This document shows, in pieces, positions 42,995-52,069 of a stretch of DNA of 64,000 nt. Positions within the stretch are counted from its first letter, which is position 1. The number at the start of each line of letters is the position of its first letter. The translations under genes were made by a program, and so were the position numbers. The notes beneath the pieces are model-generated. The model worked only from the letters and a program-made list of their open reading frames with translations. It had not been told where the DNA came from and searched no databases. This stretch comes from Phycisphaerales bacterium (GTDB lineage: Bacteria > Planctomycetota > Phycisphaerae > Tepidisphaerales > Tepidisphaeraceae). The stretch lies in assembly GCA_020847375.1 (NCBI GenBank), contig JADLCB010000011.1:278340-342339 (forward strand), written 5' to 3'.

Positions 42995-45334
42995 ATGTCG
43001 TTGAGCTTCAGTTCAAATATCCTGCTCCTCATCGCCGCCGCCCTGGTTGGGACGATCATTTTGATCGCGCTGCTGCGTCATCTGCATTTGCCCCCCGTAT
43101 CGATATGGCTGATAACCGCCTCGCTGTTGCTCACCACTCTCGCGGCCGGCGGTCTGGTCTGGAACATCCCCGCAACCGGGCCTGTCGCGGTTCTGGTGGA
43201 TCTCTCTCCCAGCACCCGTACCGCCGCGTATCGCAACCGCGCCTATCTTCAGCAGCGACTTGATCAGCTCCTTGGTCAGCGCCGTTACCGTATTGTTTAT
43301 TTTCCCGACGATGGTCCGATCTCCGGTATCAGCCCGAATAAGCGTTCGTCAGATGACACAATCGACGCTTCCCATTCCCCTGATTTGCGGGACTTACCCG
43401 CTGACCAGACGCACCTGCCGGAACCGGCGGACGCATCAGCCATCGTCCTGTTCAGTGATGGTCACTTTGAACCGCCTCCCGTTCTCCCGCCTGTTTTTGC
43501 GGTGCTCGATCCCCAACTGCAAAATGTGGATGACGCCCGCGTGGTTCAACTCACGTGGCAGGGAGACCGGGCAGCAGCGCAGGTTGGGCTTTCCCAGCCG
43601 CGCACCCTCACCTGGACCAACATACTTGGTCCGGCTGTGAAGCAACTCCAATCTGGTCAGCATCTTTTGGTCGTCTCGCCGGATGATTCGGCCGCTCCGA
43701 TCAGCGCCAGACTTGCTGGTGGCGATTTCTGGCCGGAAAATGATCATTTAACCCTCGCGCCCCAGCCACAATCACACACCGCTTACTGGTGGATCGGCGC
43801 TCGATCCGCCCCGGCCGGTTGGAACCACCTGACGGTCGAACAAATCCCTACTGCCCGTACGACATGGTTAAATGTTTCGGCGATTGTACTCGACAATATT
43901 TCAGCACACCGTCTCAGTCCTGCCCAGCAGCAGCGCTTGATGCAATATGTCGCTGATCTGGGCGGGACATTGATTATTCTCGGTGGCGATAGCGCCTTCG
44001 GGGCTGATGGTTACACCGGCACGGTGCTGGATGATCTTTCGCCGCTGACCGCTTCACCACCAACGCCGGTGCGCCATTGGATACTTCTGACCGACGCTAG
44101 CGGGTCGATGGCCAGCCCAGCCGGGCCGGTCAGCCGGTTCGATACCGCTGTCAGCGCCATCAGTTCGACTCTGGCCCACCTGCCGGATAACGACCGGGTA
44201 AGCATCGGCGCTTTTGCTGCGGATGTGCAGTGGTGGATTGAAGGAGAGCGTGTTGAAGCTGCCCAGCATCGACCACTGCCGCCAGTGGCGGTTCAACCGC
44301 GCGGCCCGACAAATCTTCAGGCTGCCCTCGATGCCATCAGCAAACAATCGGATCAATTGCCCGTCGAACTGATCATCCTCACGGATGGTCAGGCCCGTCT
44401 GGACGATATTGCGCCGCTTGCCGATCATCTGCGCAGCGCCCGCGTCCGCCTGTGGCTGCTGGCGATCAGCGATGGGCCAGCCATTGACCATCTGACCAAA
44501 CTGGCCAGCCAAACCAACGGAGGCCTGCTGAGTCAATCAGACCCAACCGTCTGGTCGGCGCAACTGCAACAACTGGCGCATAGGGCTGGCAGTAGTCCGA
44601 TGATCCATTGGCCCATCAGCCCGCAGCAATTGTCGGATTTGCCTGTATCGGAGGATGTTGTTGAAAATTGGAACCGCACCTGGCTGCGCGACGGGGCGCA
44701 ACTACTGGCACAGGCCAACTGGAACGACCAGACAATCCCGCTTCTGGCCCGATGGCAACGTGGCACCGGCACGGTGCTGGCAGCAGCCTGGTCAGCATTC
44801 CTGCCCGATGTCGAACAATGGGCGCAGCGTACCGCCTCATTGCCGCACGATCCGCGATTTTCAGTCCACCTGCAATCTGCCGACAAATTGCGCGTTACAG
44901 TCGATGCCGTCAGTGTCGGCAGCAGTAAAAATAACGGCGCGAACACCCATCTCAACGATCAGATTTTTACGCTGCGACTATTTGAATCCGCGCAACTGCA
45001 CCAATATCCGGTCCCGCAAATTGCCCCCGGACGCTACGAGATCGTTCTGCCTGCCCCAGCTACGCCAACCAGCCTCACCATTTCTCAGGATGACCGCATC
45101 ATTGACCGCCTGGCCATCGCCGGTCGTTATCCGACGGAATTTGATGCGCTCGGTACGGATAAAATGGCGCTGCACAAGTTGACCAAGGCAACCGGCGGTC
45201 AGTTGATCTCCGCGCGACAGACCAGCCCGCTGGATTTGCCGCACCGCCATCGCCCTATTCAACTTTCCGGATATCTGCTGGTGGGGGCGTTTTTTTTCAT
45301 GGCAACCGCGCTGTTTTGCCTTCGCAGAAGCTAA
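42995..45334 (+). CDS. Membrane-anchored VWA-domain protein
   Basis: Two N-terminal membrane helices (ILLLIAAALVGTIILIALL and IWLITASLLLTTLAAGGLVW) precede a periplasmic part. Residues about 65-160 contain a degenerate VWA-like segment (VAVLVDLSPSTRTAAYRN); 200-350 hold a GATase1-like domain (LMQYVADLGGTLIILGGDSAFG); 360-530 are a full VWA domain with the MIDAS motif DASGSM and NDRVSIGAFAADV. One helix closes the C-terminus (YLLVGAFFFMATALFCL). The layout matches planctomycete/bacteroidete proteins linked to BatA-like complexes. No ribosome binding site is visible. It is divergent from hslV. Confidence 0.82.
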   Translation: MSLSFSSNILLLIAAALVGTIILIALLRHLHLPPVSIWLITASLLLTTLAAGGLVWNIPATGPVAVLVDLSPSTRTAAYRNRAYLQQRLDQLLGQRRYRIVYFPDDGPISGISPNKRSSDDTIDASHSPDLRDLPADQTHLPEPADASAIVLFSDGHFEPPPVLPPVFAVLDPQLQNVDDARVVQLTWQGDRAAAQVGLSQPRTLTWTNILGPAVKQLQSGQHLLVVSPDDSAAPISARLAGGDFWPENDHLTLAPQPQSHTAYWWIGARSAPAGWNHLTVEQIPTARTTWLNVSAIVLDNISAHRLSPAQQQRLMQYVADLGGTLIILGGDSAFGADGYTGTVLDDLSPLTASPPTPVRHWILLTDASGSMASPAGPVSRFDTAVSAISSTLAHLPDNDRVSIGAFAADVQWWIEGERVEAAQHRPLPPVAVQPRGPTNLQAALDAISKQSDQLPVELIILTDGQARLDDIAPLADHLRSARVRLWLLAISDGPAIDHLTKLASQTNGGLLSQSDPTVWSAQLQQLAHRAGSSPMIHWPISPQQLSDLPVSEDVVENWNRTWLRDGAQLLAQANWNDQTIPLLARWQRGTGTVLAAAWSAFLPDVEQWAQRTASLPHDPRFSVHLQSADKLRVTVDAVSVGSSKNNGANTHLNDQIFTLRLFESAQLHQYPVPQIAPGRYEIVLPAPATPTSLTISQDDRIIDRLAIAGRYPTEFDALGTDKMALHKLTKATGGQLISARQTSPLDLPHRHRPIQLSGYLLVGAFFFMATALFCLRRS

Positions 45335-45458
45335 GGTATTTTACTGCTTTGGCGGGTTGACCCATCAGCTATAGCTGCTCAGCTTCCTTGCTTAATTGGC
45401 CCAGCGTCACTATTTTTCTGTGCTTTGTCATTGAACCGTATTGCTTGGAGTTTTTGCG

Positions 45459-46664
45459 ATGATTGAGTTAGCTCAGCGTATCAGTTTGATTTCAGAATCC
45501 ATTACCCTGGCGGTCAGCGCCAAGGCCAATGCCCTGAAAAAACAGGGGGTCGATGTCGTCGGCTTCGGTGCCGGCGAACCTGACTTTGACACCCCCGCCT
45601 TTATTAAGGATGCTGCCAAACAGGCACTGGATAAGGGGCTGACCAAGTACACCCCTTCGCCCTGCTACCCCGAGTTGAAAGCAGCCATCGCCCAGAAGTT
45701 CAATCGTGAAAATAATCTTCCGTACAAACCGGAAAACATCACGACCGGCGCTGGAGGCAAACACTGTCTCTACATGGCGTTTATGGCGGTGATCAATCCG
45801 GGTGATGAAGTTCTGATCCCCGCTCCGTACTGGGTCAGTTACCCCGAGCAGGCGCGGCTGGCTGGCGGCGTGCCGAAGTATATTCGCGGCGAACAGTCCA
45901 ACGGATTCAAAATTACGCCCCAGCAGCTCGAAGCAGCCATTACTCCGAAAACCCGCGTGCTGATCCTGAATTCCCCCAGCAATCCTGGCGGACATGGCTA
46001 CGCCCCCGCCGAGCTTAAAGCCCTGGCGGACGTGGTGGTCAAGCACCCGAATCTCATCGTTTTTTCTGATGAAATTTACGAAAAGCTGGTCTACGACGAT
46101 TTTCAATTCGTCAGCTTTGCCACACTGGCGCCTCAGCTTATTGAACAGACGCTGACATTTAACTGTCACTCCAAGAGCTTTGCCATGACGGGTTGGCGCG
46201 TTGGATATATTGGCGGTCCCAAGCCCGTCATCGACGCCATCAACAAGCTGCAAAGCCAGATGACCAGCCACATCACCAGTTTCACCCAGCCCGCTGCGGC
46301 ACTGGCCCTGACCGACCCGCGCGGAGCTGAGATCATCGAACAGATGCGCCAACAGTTTGAAAAACGCGGCCAGCATATGCACCAGCGCCTTGCCAGTCTG
46401 CCCCAAATTGTCTGTGTCAAACCCCAGGGCGCGTTCTACTGTTTCCCCGATGTCAGTGCTTATTACGGCAGACAGATCAACGGCAAAACAATTACCGAAG
46501 CCGTCAGCTTCAGCGCAGCCTTGCTGGAACATAACCACGTGGCTGTAGTGCCTGGCAATGACAGCGGCTTTGACACCCATGTCCGCCTGAGCTTTGCAAC
46601 CAGCATGGAGCAGATCGACAAGGGCATCGACCGCATTGCGCAATTTCTTCAAACGTTGAAATGA
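45459..46664 (+). CDS. aspC: Aspartate aminotransferase-like (class I, subgroup Ib)
   Basis: It is a PLP enzyme of fold type I. The opening AQRISLISESITLAVSAKAN and GAGEPDFDTPAF are typical of thermophile/cyanobacterial-type AspAT (Ib). The PLP Lys is in HSKSFAMTGWRVGYIG near residue 235 and the NSPSNPGG loop near 170 binds the cofactor. The C-terminal Arg is in HVRLSFAT. It makes aspartate from oxaloacetate or serves prephenate transamination in some relatives. The start at ATG 45459 has GGAG 8 bases upstream; an in-frame start at 45441 is less likely. It is convergent with the FG-GAP gene. Confidence 0.9.
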   Translation: MIELAQRISLISESITLAVSAKANALKKQGVDVVGFGAGEPDFDTPAFIKDAAKQALDKGLTKYTPSPCYPELKAAIAQKFNRENNLPYKPENITTGAGGKHCLYMAFMAVINPGDEVLIPAPYWVSYPEQARLAGGVPKYIRGEQSNGFKITPQQLEAAITPKTRVLILNSPSNPGGHGYAPAELKALADVVVKHPNLIVFSDEIYEKLVYDDFQFVSFATLAPQLIEQTLTFNCHSKSFAMTGWRVGYIGGPKPVIDAINKLQSQMTSHITSFTQPAAALALTDPRGAEIIEQMRQQFEKRGQHMHQRLASLPQIVCVKPQGAFYCFPDVSAYYGRQINGKTITEAVSFSAALLEHNHVAVVPGNDSGFDTHVRLSFATSMEQIDKGIDRIAQFLQTLK

Positions 46665-46721
46665 TATTGAACTGAAGTTGACCGCAAACCGCTGCTCCAT
46701 CCCAGGTGCAGCACGCCGGTG

Positions 46722-46739
46722 TGCGCTACGATTAGCGCA
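46722..46739. terminator. Hairpin between convergent genes
   Basis: TGCGCTA, CGAT, TAGCGCA is an exact 7-bp stem with a 4-base loop between the convergent aspC-like and FG-GAP genes. There is no T-tract. It may slow polymerase or stabilise transcripts from both sides. Confidence 0.3.
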
Positions 46740-46740
46740 A

Positions 46741-48222
46741 CTACAGTGCGCCGCCGCCAATCACGCGCAGGCCGTCGAGCAGCCATCCGTAAGCCGTGCC
46801 TGTTCTGACGTTGCGCCACAGCAGATCATCCTTGCCGTCGCCATTCAGATCGGTCACCGATTCCAGCCGCCAGTTGACGCGGGCGGGCGCATGGTTCAAC
46901 ACTGAAAACCCGCGAATCGCCGTGCCGTTCATCTTCCATACGGCTTGTTTTCCGGTCGTATCGTTGGTCCAGAGAATGTCAGCCTTGCCGTCGCCATCGA
47001 AATCACTGGCACCGGCGACCCGCCAGCCATTACCCGGTGTCAGACCTGTCTGCGTTGCCACCGACTGACCATTCATCAACCATACATACGCTCGACCGCT
47101 GCCCGCATGGCTGAACAAATAATCGGCTACACCGTCGCCGTTGAAATCAGTGCTGGTAATCGCCTGCCATGCCGGGGCGATGCTGTAACCCTGCGGCAGA
47201 ATCACTTGTGACGAGGGTGTTGCCGGTAATGATAAGGATGGCGCCGCAACTTCAGTTGTGACAGATGCCCTGGCTCCTGACGCATGGAATGGATCGGTCA
47301 TGCGGGCATGTTCCAGTCCACGATCAAAGACCACCGTGATCTCATGACGGCCGGCTGTCATCGTCAAATTGATTTCCGCCCGGCCTGATTCATCAACATC
47401 AACCCGATCCACATCCTGACCATCCAGCTTGATCTTGATCGCGCCGGCATACCACTGGCCCGCCTGTAGATCAGGGTCAACCACCTGAATCTGAAAATTG
47501 GCTGGTTTACCGGCAACCACAGTGCCGGCCGGCGGTGTAATTGTGATATTAACCGGTTTGTAATCGACGATCGGCATGGGGATGATGTCGATGCGGTACA
47601 TCTGCCCCTGGTAGTAAGTGTCGCCGCTGTATGCGTAGGAAAGATAGTTCGGATAATGATCGGGAACCTGTCTAAGCACCGCCACCCCGTCCACCAGTTT
47701 CACTGCGGCCAGGGTTGATGATTCTGCTGGTGTCGGGCCTTGGCCGAAATAGACCGTTCCTGTCGGTTTCACAGGATAATGACTCCAGTCCACCACAACG
47801 CTGCCATCGTCGGCGCGTCGGGCGTTATTCATCCCGACGAAAAGTTTGCCGGCGGTATAAGTGATCGCCTGGCTGTCAGTTGGTGCGTGCGCATCATCGC
47901 CGCTGAAATGGGCACTGATGGTATGCTCGCCGGGTTGCAGGACAACATTCAGCACCGCGCGCTGATCATCATCAATGCGCACTTCGCCAAGCAGTTTGGC
48001 AGAACTGTAAAACTGAATCTTCCCGCTGACGGGCGTTTTTGTTGCAATCACCGCAGTCAGTTGCGCGTTATAGAGCGATACCTGCGACTGAACCGACAGA
48101 TTCAGCTCAACGGCATTCTCATCCACGTGATCAGCCTGCGGGGAGGCAATCAGGTTCGGCTGGCTGATTGTTCCACCATTGCCGCTGAGCAAAACTCGTC
48201 GTTCAAATGATTCAAACATCAT
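46741..48222 (-). CDS. Secreted protein with planctomycete N-terminal motif, Ig-like and FG-GAP repeats
   Basis: It begins FESFERRVLLSGNGG, the LEPR/FERRVLLS motif found at the N-terminus of many planctomycete exported giant proteins, with no ordinary hydrophobic signal peptide. Residues about 50-130 and 190-280 resemble Ig-like (Big_3) beta domains (PVSGKIQFYSSAKLLGEVRI, GEHTISAHFSGDD). The last 150 residues are three FG-GAP/VCBS-like repeats with the calcium loop DFNGDGVADYLF, DFDGDGKADILW and DLNGDGKDDLLW. It is likely a cell-surface or secreted protein; the ligand is unknown. Two ATGs are tandem at the start. Confidence 0.78.
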   Translation of the reverse strand: MMFESFERRVLLSGNGGTISQPNLIASPQADHVDENAVELNLSVQSQVSLYNAQLTAVIATKTPVSGKIQFYSSAKLLGEVRIDDDQRAVLNVVLQPGEHTISAHFSGDDAHAPTDSQAITYTAGKLFVGMNNARRADDGSVVVDWSHYPVKPTGTVYFGQGPTPAESSTLAAVKLVDGVAVLRQVPDHYPNYLSYAYSGDTYYQGQMYRIDIIPMPIVDYKPVNITITPPAGTVVAGKPANFQIQVVDPDLQAGQWYAGAIKIKLDGQDVDRVDVDESGRAEINLTMTAGRHEITVVFDRGLEHARMTDPFHASGARASVTTEVAAPSLSLPATPSSQVILPQGYSIAPAWQAITSTDFNGDGVADYLFSHAGSGRAYVWLMNGQSVATQTGLTPGNGWRVAGASDFDGDGKADILWTNDTTGKQAVWKMNGTAIRGFSVLNHAPARVNWRLESVTDLNGDGKDDLLWRNVRTGTAYGWLLDGLRVIGGGAL

Positions 48223-48585
48223 GAATATAATATCTCTACTGTATTATCCCCTCACACGATCAGCACGAAAACATCACGACGGTCATCGCGCCAGGCACCG
48301 ACCGTGCCTTTGAATAATACCACATCGCCATAAAAAGGTGTTTCACTATTATTTTTTCACCTCCGCCGGTTCGACCGCCAGCCTCTGCTGCATGATAAAC
48401 AGCCCATCGCTGCATTCAACGACCGATAATCCTGCTGTTGCTGCGCTATGACCTGTTGGCTTGGTGGCGCAATTTCTGCCTGCTCGCATGGCATTGGCTC
48501 TGTCAGGGAGTCGGAACGTTCAATCAACTGATTTTTATCGCATCATCGCTTTAACTCCGCTGGTGATGGGGCTATTCTCCAAGCC
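48223..48585. other. 363-base intergenic region
   Basis: Between the FG-GAP gene (minus) and the metallo-beta-lactamase-fold gene (plus). It holds a possible promoter of the latter (TATTCT at 48573-48578), an AT-rich stretch upstream of the FG-GAP gene, a 6-bp hairpin AGGCAC-CGACC-GTGCCT (48293-48309) and, on the minus strand, a short frame (48252-48356) that reads like protein but has no good start. No RNA gene is recognised. Confidence 0.5.
48573..48578 (+). promoter_or_regulatory. -10 box of a candidate leaderless promoter
   Basis: TATTCT ends 7 bases before ATG 48586; no Shine-Dalgarno sequence is present and the -35 region is poor. Confidence 0.3.
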
Positions 48586-49266
48586 ATGAGTCTTCGCATT
48601 GATGTGATCAGTATTGGCACGCTGTCGCGCAACCGTCTCTGGGGTGAAACACAACCGCTGCGCACCCCCCACGCCACCACGACACTCATTCGTACTGGCA
48701 AACAGACCATATTGGTCGATCCAGGTTTACCCGGGCCGATTCTGGCAGCCCGACTGGCTGAGCGCACCGGTTTGGCGCCGGATCAGATCACCACGGTCTT
48801 TCTCACCAATTTTCAACCCGCCCACCGCGCCGGGCTGGATGTATTTGAAAAGGCCAAACGATTGATCCATCAACCCGAGCAGCAATGGGCCAGCCAGCGC
48901 CTGTCCGCGCTGATCGAACAGGCCCCGCCGGAGGACATTGATCGCAAAATCATGCGCAAAGAGCTATCGCTTCTGGGAAAGCTCCATTCCGCCCCCGATT
49001 CGCTGGCTCACGGGGTTGATCTGTTCCCTTTGCCCGGTTTTACCCCCGGCACCTGCGGCTTGCTGGTGGCCATGCCCACCACAACCATTCTCATCACCGG
49101 TGATGGTGTCATCACGCAGGATCATTTTTTAGCTGGGCAGGTTTTGCCCAATGCCTCGGACATCAAGCAGGCCCAACAATCCATGGCAGAAGTTTACGAA
49201 ATTGCTGATCTGATTATCCCCGGGCATGACAATCTCTTTCTCAATCCGCGCACCCAGGGGATCTGA
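48586..49266 (+). CDS. Metallo-beta-lactamase-fold protein with degenerate metal site
   Basis: The 226 residues keep the MBL fold: TTLIRTGKQTILVDPGLPG (residues 32-50), then the place of the metal motif THxHxDH, which here reads TNFQPAH (74-80), so two His and the Asp are replaced by Asn, Gln and Ala. The later HTPG motif is FTPG, ITGDGVI keeps the bridging Asp, and the final His is in IIPGHD. Most zinc ligands are lost, so hydrolase activity is doubtful; a binding or structural role is possible. The rest of the protein is intact, with no frameshift. The closest relatives by eye are glyoxalase-II-like MBL proteins. Confidence 0.75.
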   Translation: MSLRIDVISIGTLSRNRLWGETQPLRTPHATTTLIRTGKQTILVDPGLPGPILAARLAERTGLAPDQITTVFLTNFQPAHRAGLDVFEKAKRLIHQPEQQWASQRLSALIEQAPPEDIDRKIMRKELSLLGKLHSAPDSLAHGVDLFPLPGFTPGTCGLLVAMPTTTILITGDGVITQDHFLAGQVLPNASDIKQAQQSMAEVYEIADLIIPGHDNLFLNPRTQGI

Positions 49267-49403
49267 ACCTCCGCTGGCTGACGGACAGGCATCACACCGT
49301 CATAAACCGCGCAGGCGGTATAGAGCGTGATACCAGTGCGACTGGAAGCAGCGCCATAATGCGCACGGGTTGCCAGGAGGTCGCACGCTGGGACAGTCTC
49401 TGC

Positions 49404-49409
49404 TATAAT
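49404..49409 (+). promoter_or_regulatory. -10 box upstream of small membrane protein gene
   Basis: TATAAT at 49404-49409, with a weak TCGCAC 17 bases upstream (49381-49386). It is the only good promoter element before the small gene at 49499. Confidence 0.35.
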
Positions 49410-49498
49410 TATTCGTGAATGGGGCCTAATCGCCTTGCGTTTGCCGCCGATACGAGAATGTCGATGCGTTTATTTTGAAGAGTCGCCAAGCCAGAACC

Positions 49499-49624
49499 AT
49501 GACCGATATGCCGCTTAACCCAGTATCCCCGACGCGCCGCCGCTGGAATCTTTTCACCGGCGCATTGGTGATTTACGCCCTCTTTGCAACACTTTTCATC
49601 GTGCTGAAGATCTATCTTTACTAA
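49499..49624 (+). CDS. Small single-helix membrane protein (41 residues)
   Basis: The frame encodes 41 residues: a polar, basic N-terminus with SPTRRRW, then a clean transmembrane helix (LFTGALVIYALFATLFIVLK) and a short tail YLY. By the positive-inside rule the N-terminus faces the cytoplasm. There is no strong ribosome binding site. A TATAAT box lies about 90 bases upstream. I do not recognise a family. It lies between the MBL-fold and glycosyltransferase genes. Confidence 0.45.
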   Translation: MTDMPLNPVSPTRRRWNLFTGALVIYALFATLFIVLKIYLY

Positions 49625-49789
49625 TCGACCGATGGTCGGTTGCAGCATGACTCTAGAATCACCCTTCGGCAACGTTCACGCTTTGTCCCTTGTCAATGAT
49701 GGACTGCGGATGGTGCCGGCAAATTTTATGGTCTGGCAGGTGGTGGGCACTTCGCCCAGGCCCCTTGTGCGGTTAATCTACCGCCTGGC

Positions 49790-50860
49790 ATGAATCCGAT
49801 CTGCATTTTACACAGCACCAGCGCCCCGTTTGAAACCCGCTATTGCGCCGGTGCCCTATCCCGCAGCGCCCGTGACGATTTACCTGTTTCTTTATATACC
49901 ATGGGTGCTGGTGGTCACTGGCGCAGCATTCCCGCAGCTGTTCGCGCCCTGCGTCATTCGCCTCCACGTCTGGTTCATGCCTGGGGTCTGCGATCGCTGG
50001 TGGTGGCGATCTTGTCACATTGCCCAGCCATCGTTTTTGCACCTTCGACGGATCAACCGGCTCTTCTGCGGCGCAGCGCCAAAATCCTGCGCGCCATCAG
50101 CGAACGTCTGGATATACAAATCGTCTGCCCCACCACAACCTTGCAGCAGTTTCTGATTCAACACGGTATTGGCCAGCAGCGCTGCCACCTCATCCGGCCT
50201 GGCGTGGATCGTTCCGATCCGGCGCCGCGGCAACGCAATTCGCTCTTGCGCCAACGGCTGGGAATCAAAGCGGATGAAATCGTTATCCTGGCTGGCGGAG
50301 AATCGACCCGTCAGGCGGCTCATGAATTAGGTGCGCAGGCTGTCGCCATTTTGCGCGTTTCCAATCCGCGTTATCGGTTGTTGATTTGGGGTCGCGGCGA
50401 GCAAGCCAGTAAAATTGTGCGTGCCGGCCAGCAGTTTGATGCAATTCCATACGTGATTAACGCTGAGCAAACCCTGGGGCAGTCGATCGATTTCCATGAG
50501 CTGCTACCAGTGGCGGATCTGGCGTTGATGACCGGAAGCGGTGTCGTTCCCACCGTACCCATCGCCATGTGCATGGCTGGGGGTCTGCCCATCATCGCCA
50601 CCGCGACAACCGCCCATCGGGAATTGTTTGAAGATCGTCAGACCGCCCTGCTGATCGACCGGCCTCACGCTCGTGATCTGGCCCGGCAGCTTTTGCTGCT
50701 TTGTGACGACCCCAACCTGCAACAGCATTTAGCCACCCGCGCCCAGGCGCAGGCAAAACAGCTTTTTTCTCCAGGCCGCTTTATTGAGCGGCATCACAGC
50801 CTTTATCAGCAGATCATCGCTGGCGGAACAATCTGCCTCGAGCCTCATCACGGTCTTTAA
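49790..50860 (+). CDS. GT-B glycosyltransferase (family 4-like)
   Basis: The 356-residue protein has two Rossmann-like halves. The N-terminal half has APFETRYCAGAL-type acceptor loops and LVHAWGLRSLVV (near 62). The C-terminal half has the GT4 layout: LIRPGVD near 140, VILAGGESTRQAAHELGAQA, RYRLLIWGRGEQ and the end region AMCMAGGLPIIATATTAHRE with the usual glutamate-containing donor loop LFEDRQTALLIDR. It would transfer a sugar from a nucleotide donor in the cytoplasm, probably to a cell-surface glycan. No membrane helix. The acceptor is unknown. Confidence 0.82.
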   Translation: MNPICILHSTSAPFETRYCAGALSRSARDDLPVSLYTMGAGGHWRSIPAAVRALRHSPPRLVHAWGLRSLVVAILSHCPAIVFAPSTDQPALLRRSAKILRAISERLDIQIVCPTTTLQQFLIQHGIGQQRCHLIRPGVDRSDPAPRQRNSLLRQRLGIKADEIVILAGGESTRQAAHELGAQAVAILRVSNPRYRLLIWGRGEQASKIVRAGQQFDAIPYVINAEQTLGQSIDFHELLPVADLALMTGSGVVPTVPIAMCMAGGLPIIATATTAHRELFEDRQTALLIDRPHARDLARQLLLLCDDPNLQQHLATRAQAQAKQLFSPGRFIERHHSLYQQIIAGGTICLEPHHGL

Positions 50861-50936
50861 GGCAGCGCTGGAACAGACCTGATCGGATGCGCCGGTTGAT
50901 AATGACTTTTCGTGTTTGATTTCGTAACATCTGGTC

Positions 50937-52007
50937 ATGCCAAAGACGAGCCGACTACTCTCAGGGTTGTTGCTGACCGCTTTGCTGACGGGCACGCTGC
51001 ACGCCCAGAGCCAAACCTGGGAATTGCAGGATGAACAATTTCAACCGCTGCAACATCCGACGACCCAACCCGCGCCTGTGACCAGCCCATTATTGGAACA
51101 GGCCGAAACCATGATCGCCCGCGGCCAGTACAAGGCAGCCAAAAATTTATTGATCAACTGGTTGAATGAGGATCGCCGCGCCGTTGAACAGACGCTACGC
51201 CAGCGCAATTTGACCAAGGGGGAAATCGATCAGTATTTCCTCGAAGAAACGGATTGGGGAAGCCCGCTGCGCGATCGTGCCATTTATCTCGTCGGCGAAG
51301 CTTATTTCCGTTACGGCGACCGCATTCGTTCATTTTATTATTTCGATGAATTGATGGATGAACGTCCGACCAGTTCGCTGTTCTACGCTGCCCTGGAACG
51401 CCAGTACGACATTGCCGATGAATTTTTGCGCGATTATCGCACGCGGTTCCTGGGTATTCCGATGTTCACCAATGAAGACACGGGGATTGATATTCTGTTC
51501 CGTATCCAGCTTCGTTCCCCCGGTTCCCCGCTGGCGGAAAAAGCGTTGCTGCGCACTGCCGACTATTATTTCGCCAGCCGTCAGTACGACCTGGCGGAAG
51601 ATGCCTACAACGCGTATGTCCATTCTTATCCGCGCAGCCCGCTGGCGGCCAAGGCCAACCTGCGCCAGGCGTTTGCCAATTACGCCCAGTTCCGCGGATT
51701 GCGTTTTGATGCAACACCCCTGCTCGATGCCCGGGCGCAGCTGATGGATTTGATCGCCCAATACCCGCAACTGGCCGAAAAAGAGAATCTATCCGCCTTC
51801 ATTGAGCGGATCGATCGCGAACTGGCTCAGAAACTGCTTGTGACCGGTCACTGGTATCAACGTACCAGCCAGCCCGCGGCGGCGGCCTATTATTATCGCG
51901 CTATTATCCAGACGTATCCCCAAACCGAAGAAGCACAAAAGGCGCAACAGGCCTTGGCGCGTATGCCGGCCAATCTGCAGAAGGCTCCTCCGCCGCTGCC
52001 ATCCTAA
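50937..52007 (+). CDS. BamD/YfiO-like TPR outer-membrane assembly protein
   Basis: It has a signal peptide ending LLTALLTGTLHAQ, without a lipobox Cys, then about 20 residues of linker and TPR-like repeats: YKAAKNLLINWL near 65, YFRYGDRIRSFYYFDELM near 125, and YDLAEDAYNAYVHSYPRSPL near 220, typical of BamD. BamD joins the beta-barrel assembly complex in the outer membrane. Length 356 is longer than BamD of E. coli (245). TAACAT ends 6 bases before the ATG. The next gene is lptE, only 62 bases downstream. Confidence 0.78.
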   Translation: MPKTSRLLSGLLLTALLTGTLHAQSQTWELQDEQFQPLQHPTTQPAPVTSPLLEQAETMIARGQYKAAKNLLINWLNEDRRAVEQTLRQRNLTKGEIDQYFLEETDWGSPLRDRAIYLVGEAYFRYGDRIRSFYYFDELMDERPTSSLFYAALERQYDIADEFLRDYRTRFLGIPMFTNEDTGIDILFRIQLRSPGSPLAEKALLRTADYYFASRQYDLAEDAYNAYVHSYPRSPLAAKANLRQAFANYAQFRGLRFDATPLLDARAQLMDLIAQYPQLAEKENLSAFIERIDRELAQKLLVTGHWYQRTSQPAAAAYYYRAIIQTYPQTEEAQKAQQALARMPANLQKAPPPLPS

Positions 52008-52069
52008 AGAATGAGGAAAGGAAAAATTGCGCTGCAATAGCGCCGCCGAATAGAATTGCGAGGATCACT

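Noticed and set aside
45492..46760. 422-codon open frame on the minus strand
   Set aside because: It lies opposite the aspC-like gene, which has clear motifs. The minus frame shows no family motif and reflects codon bias on the other strand.
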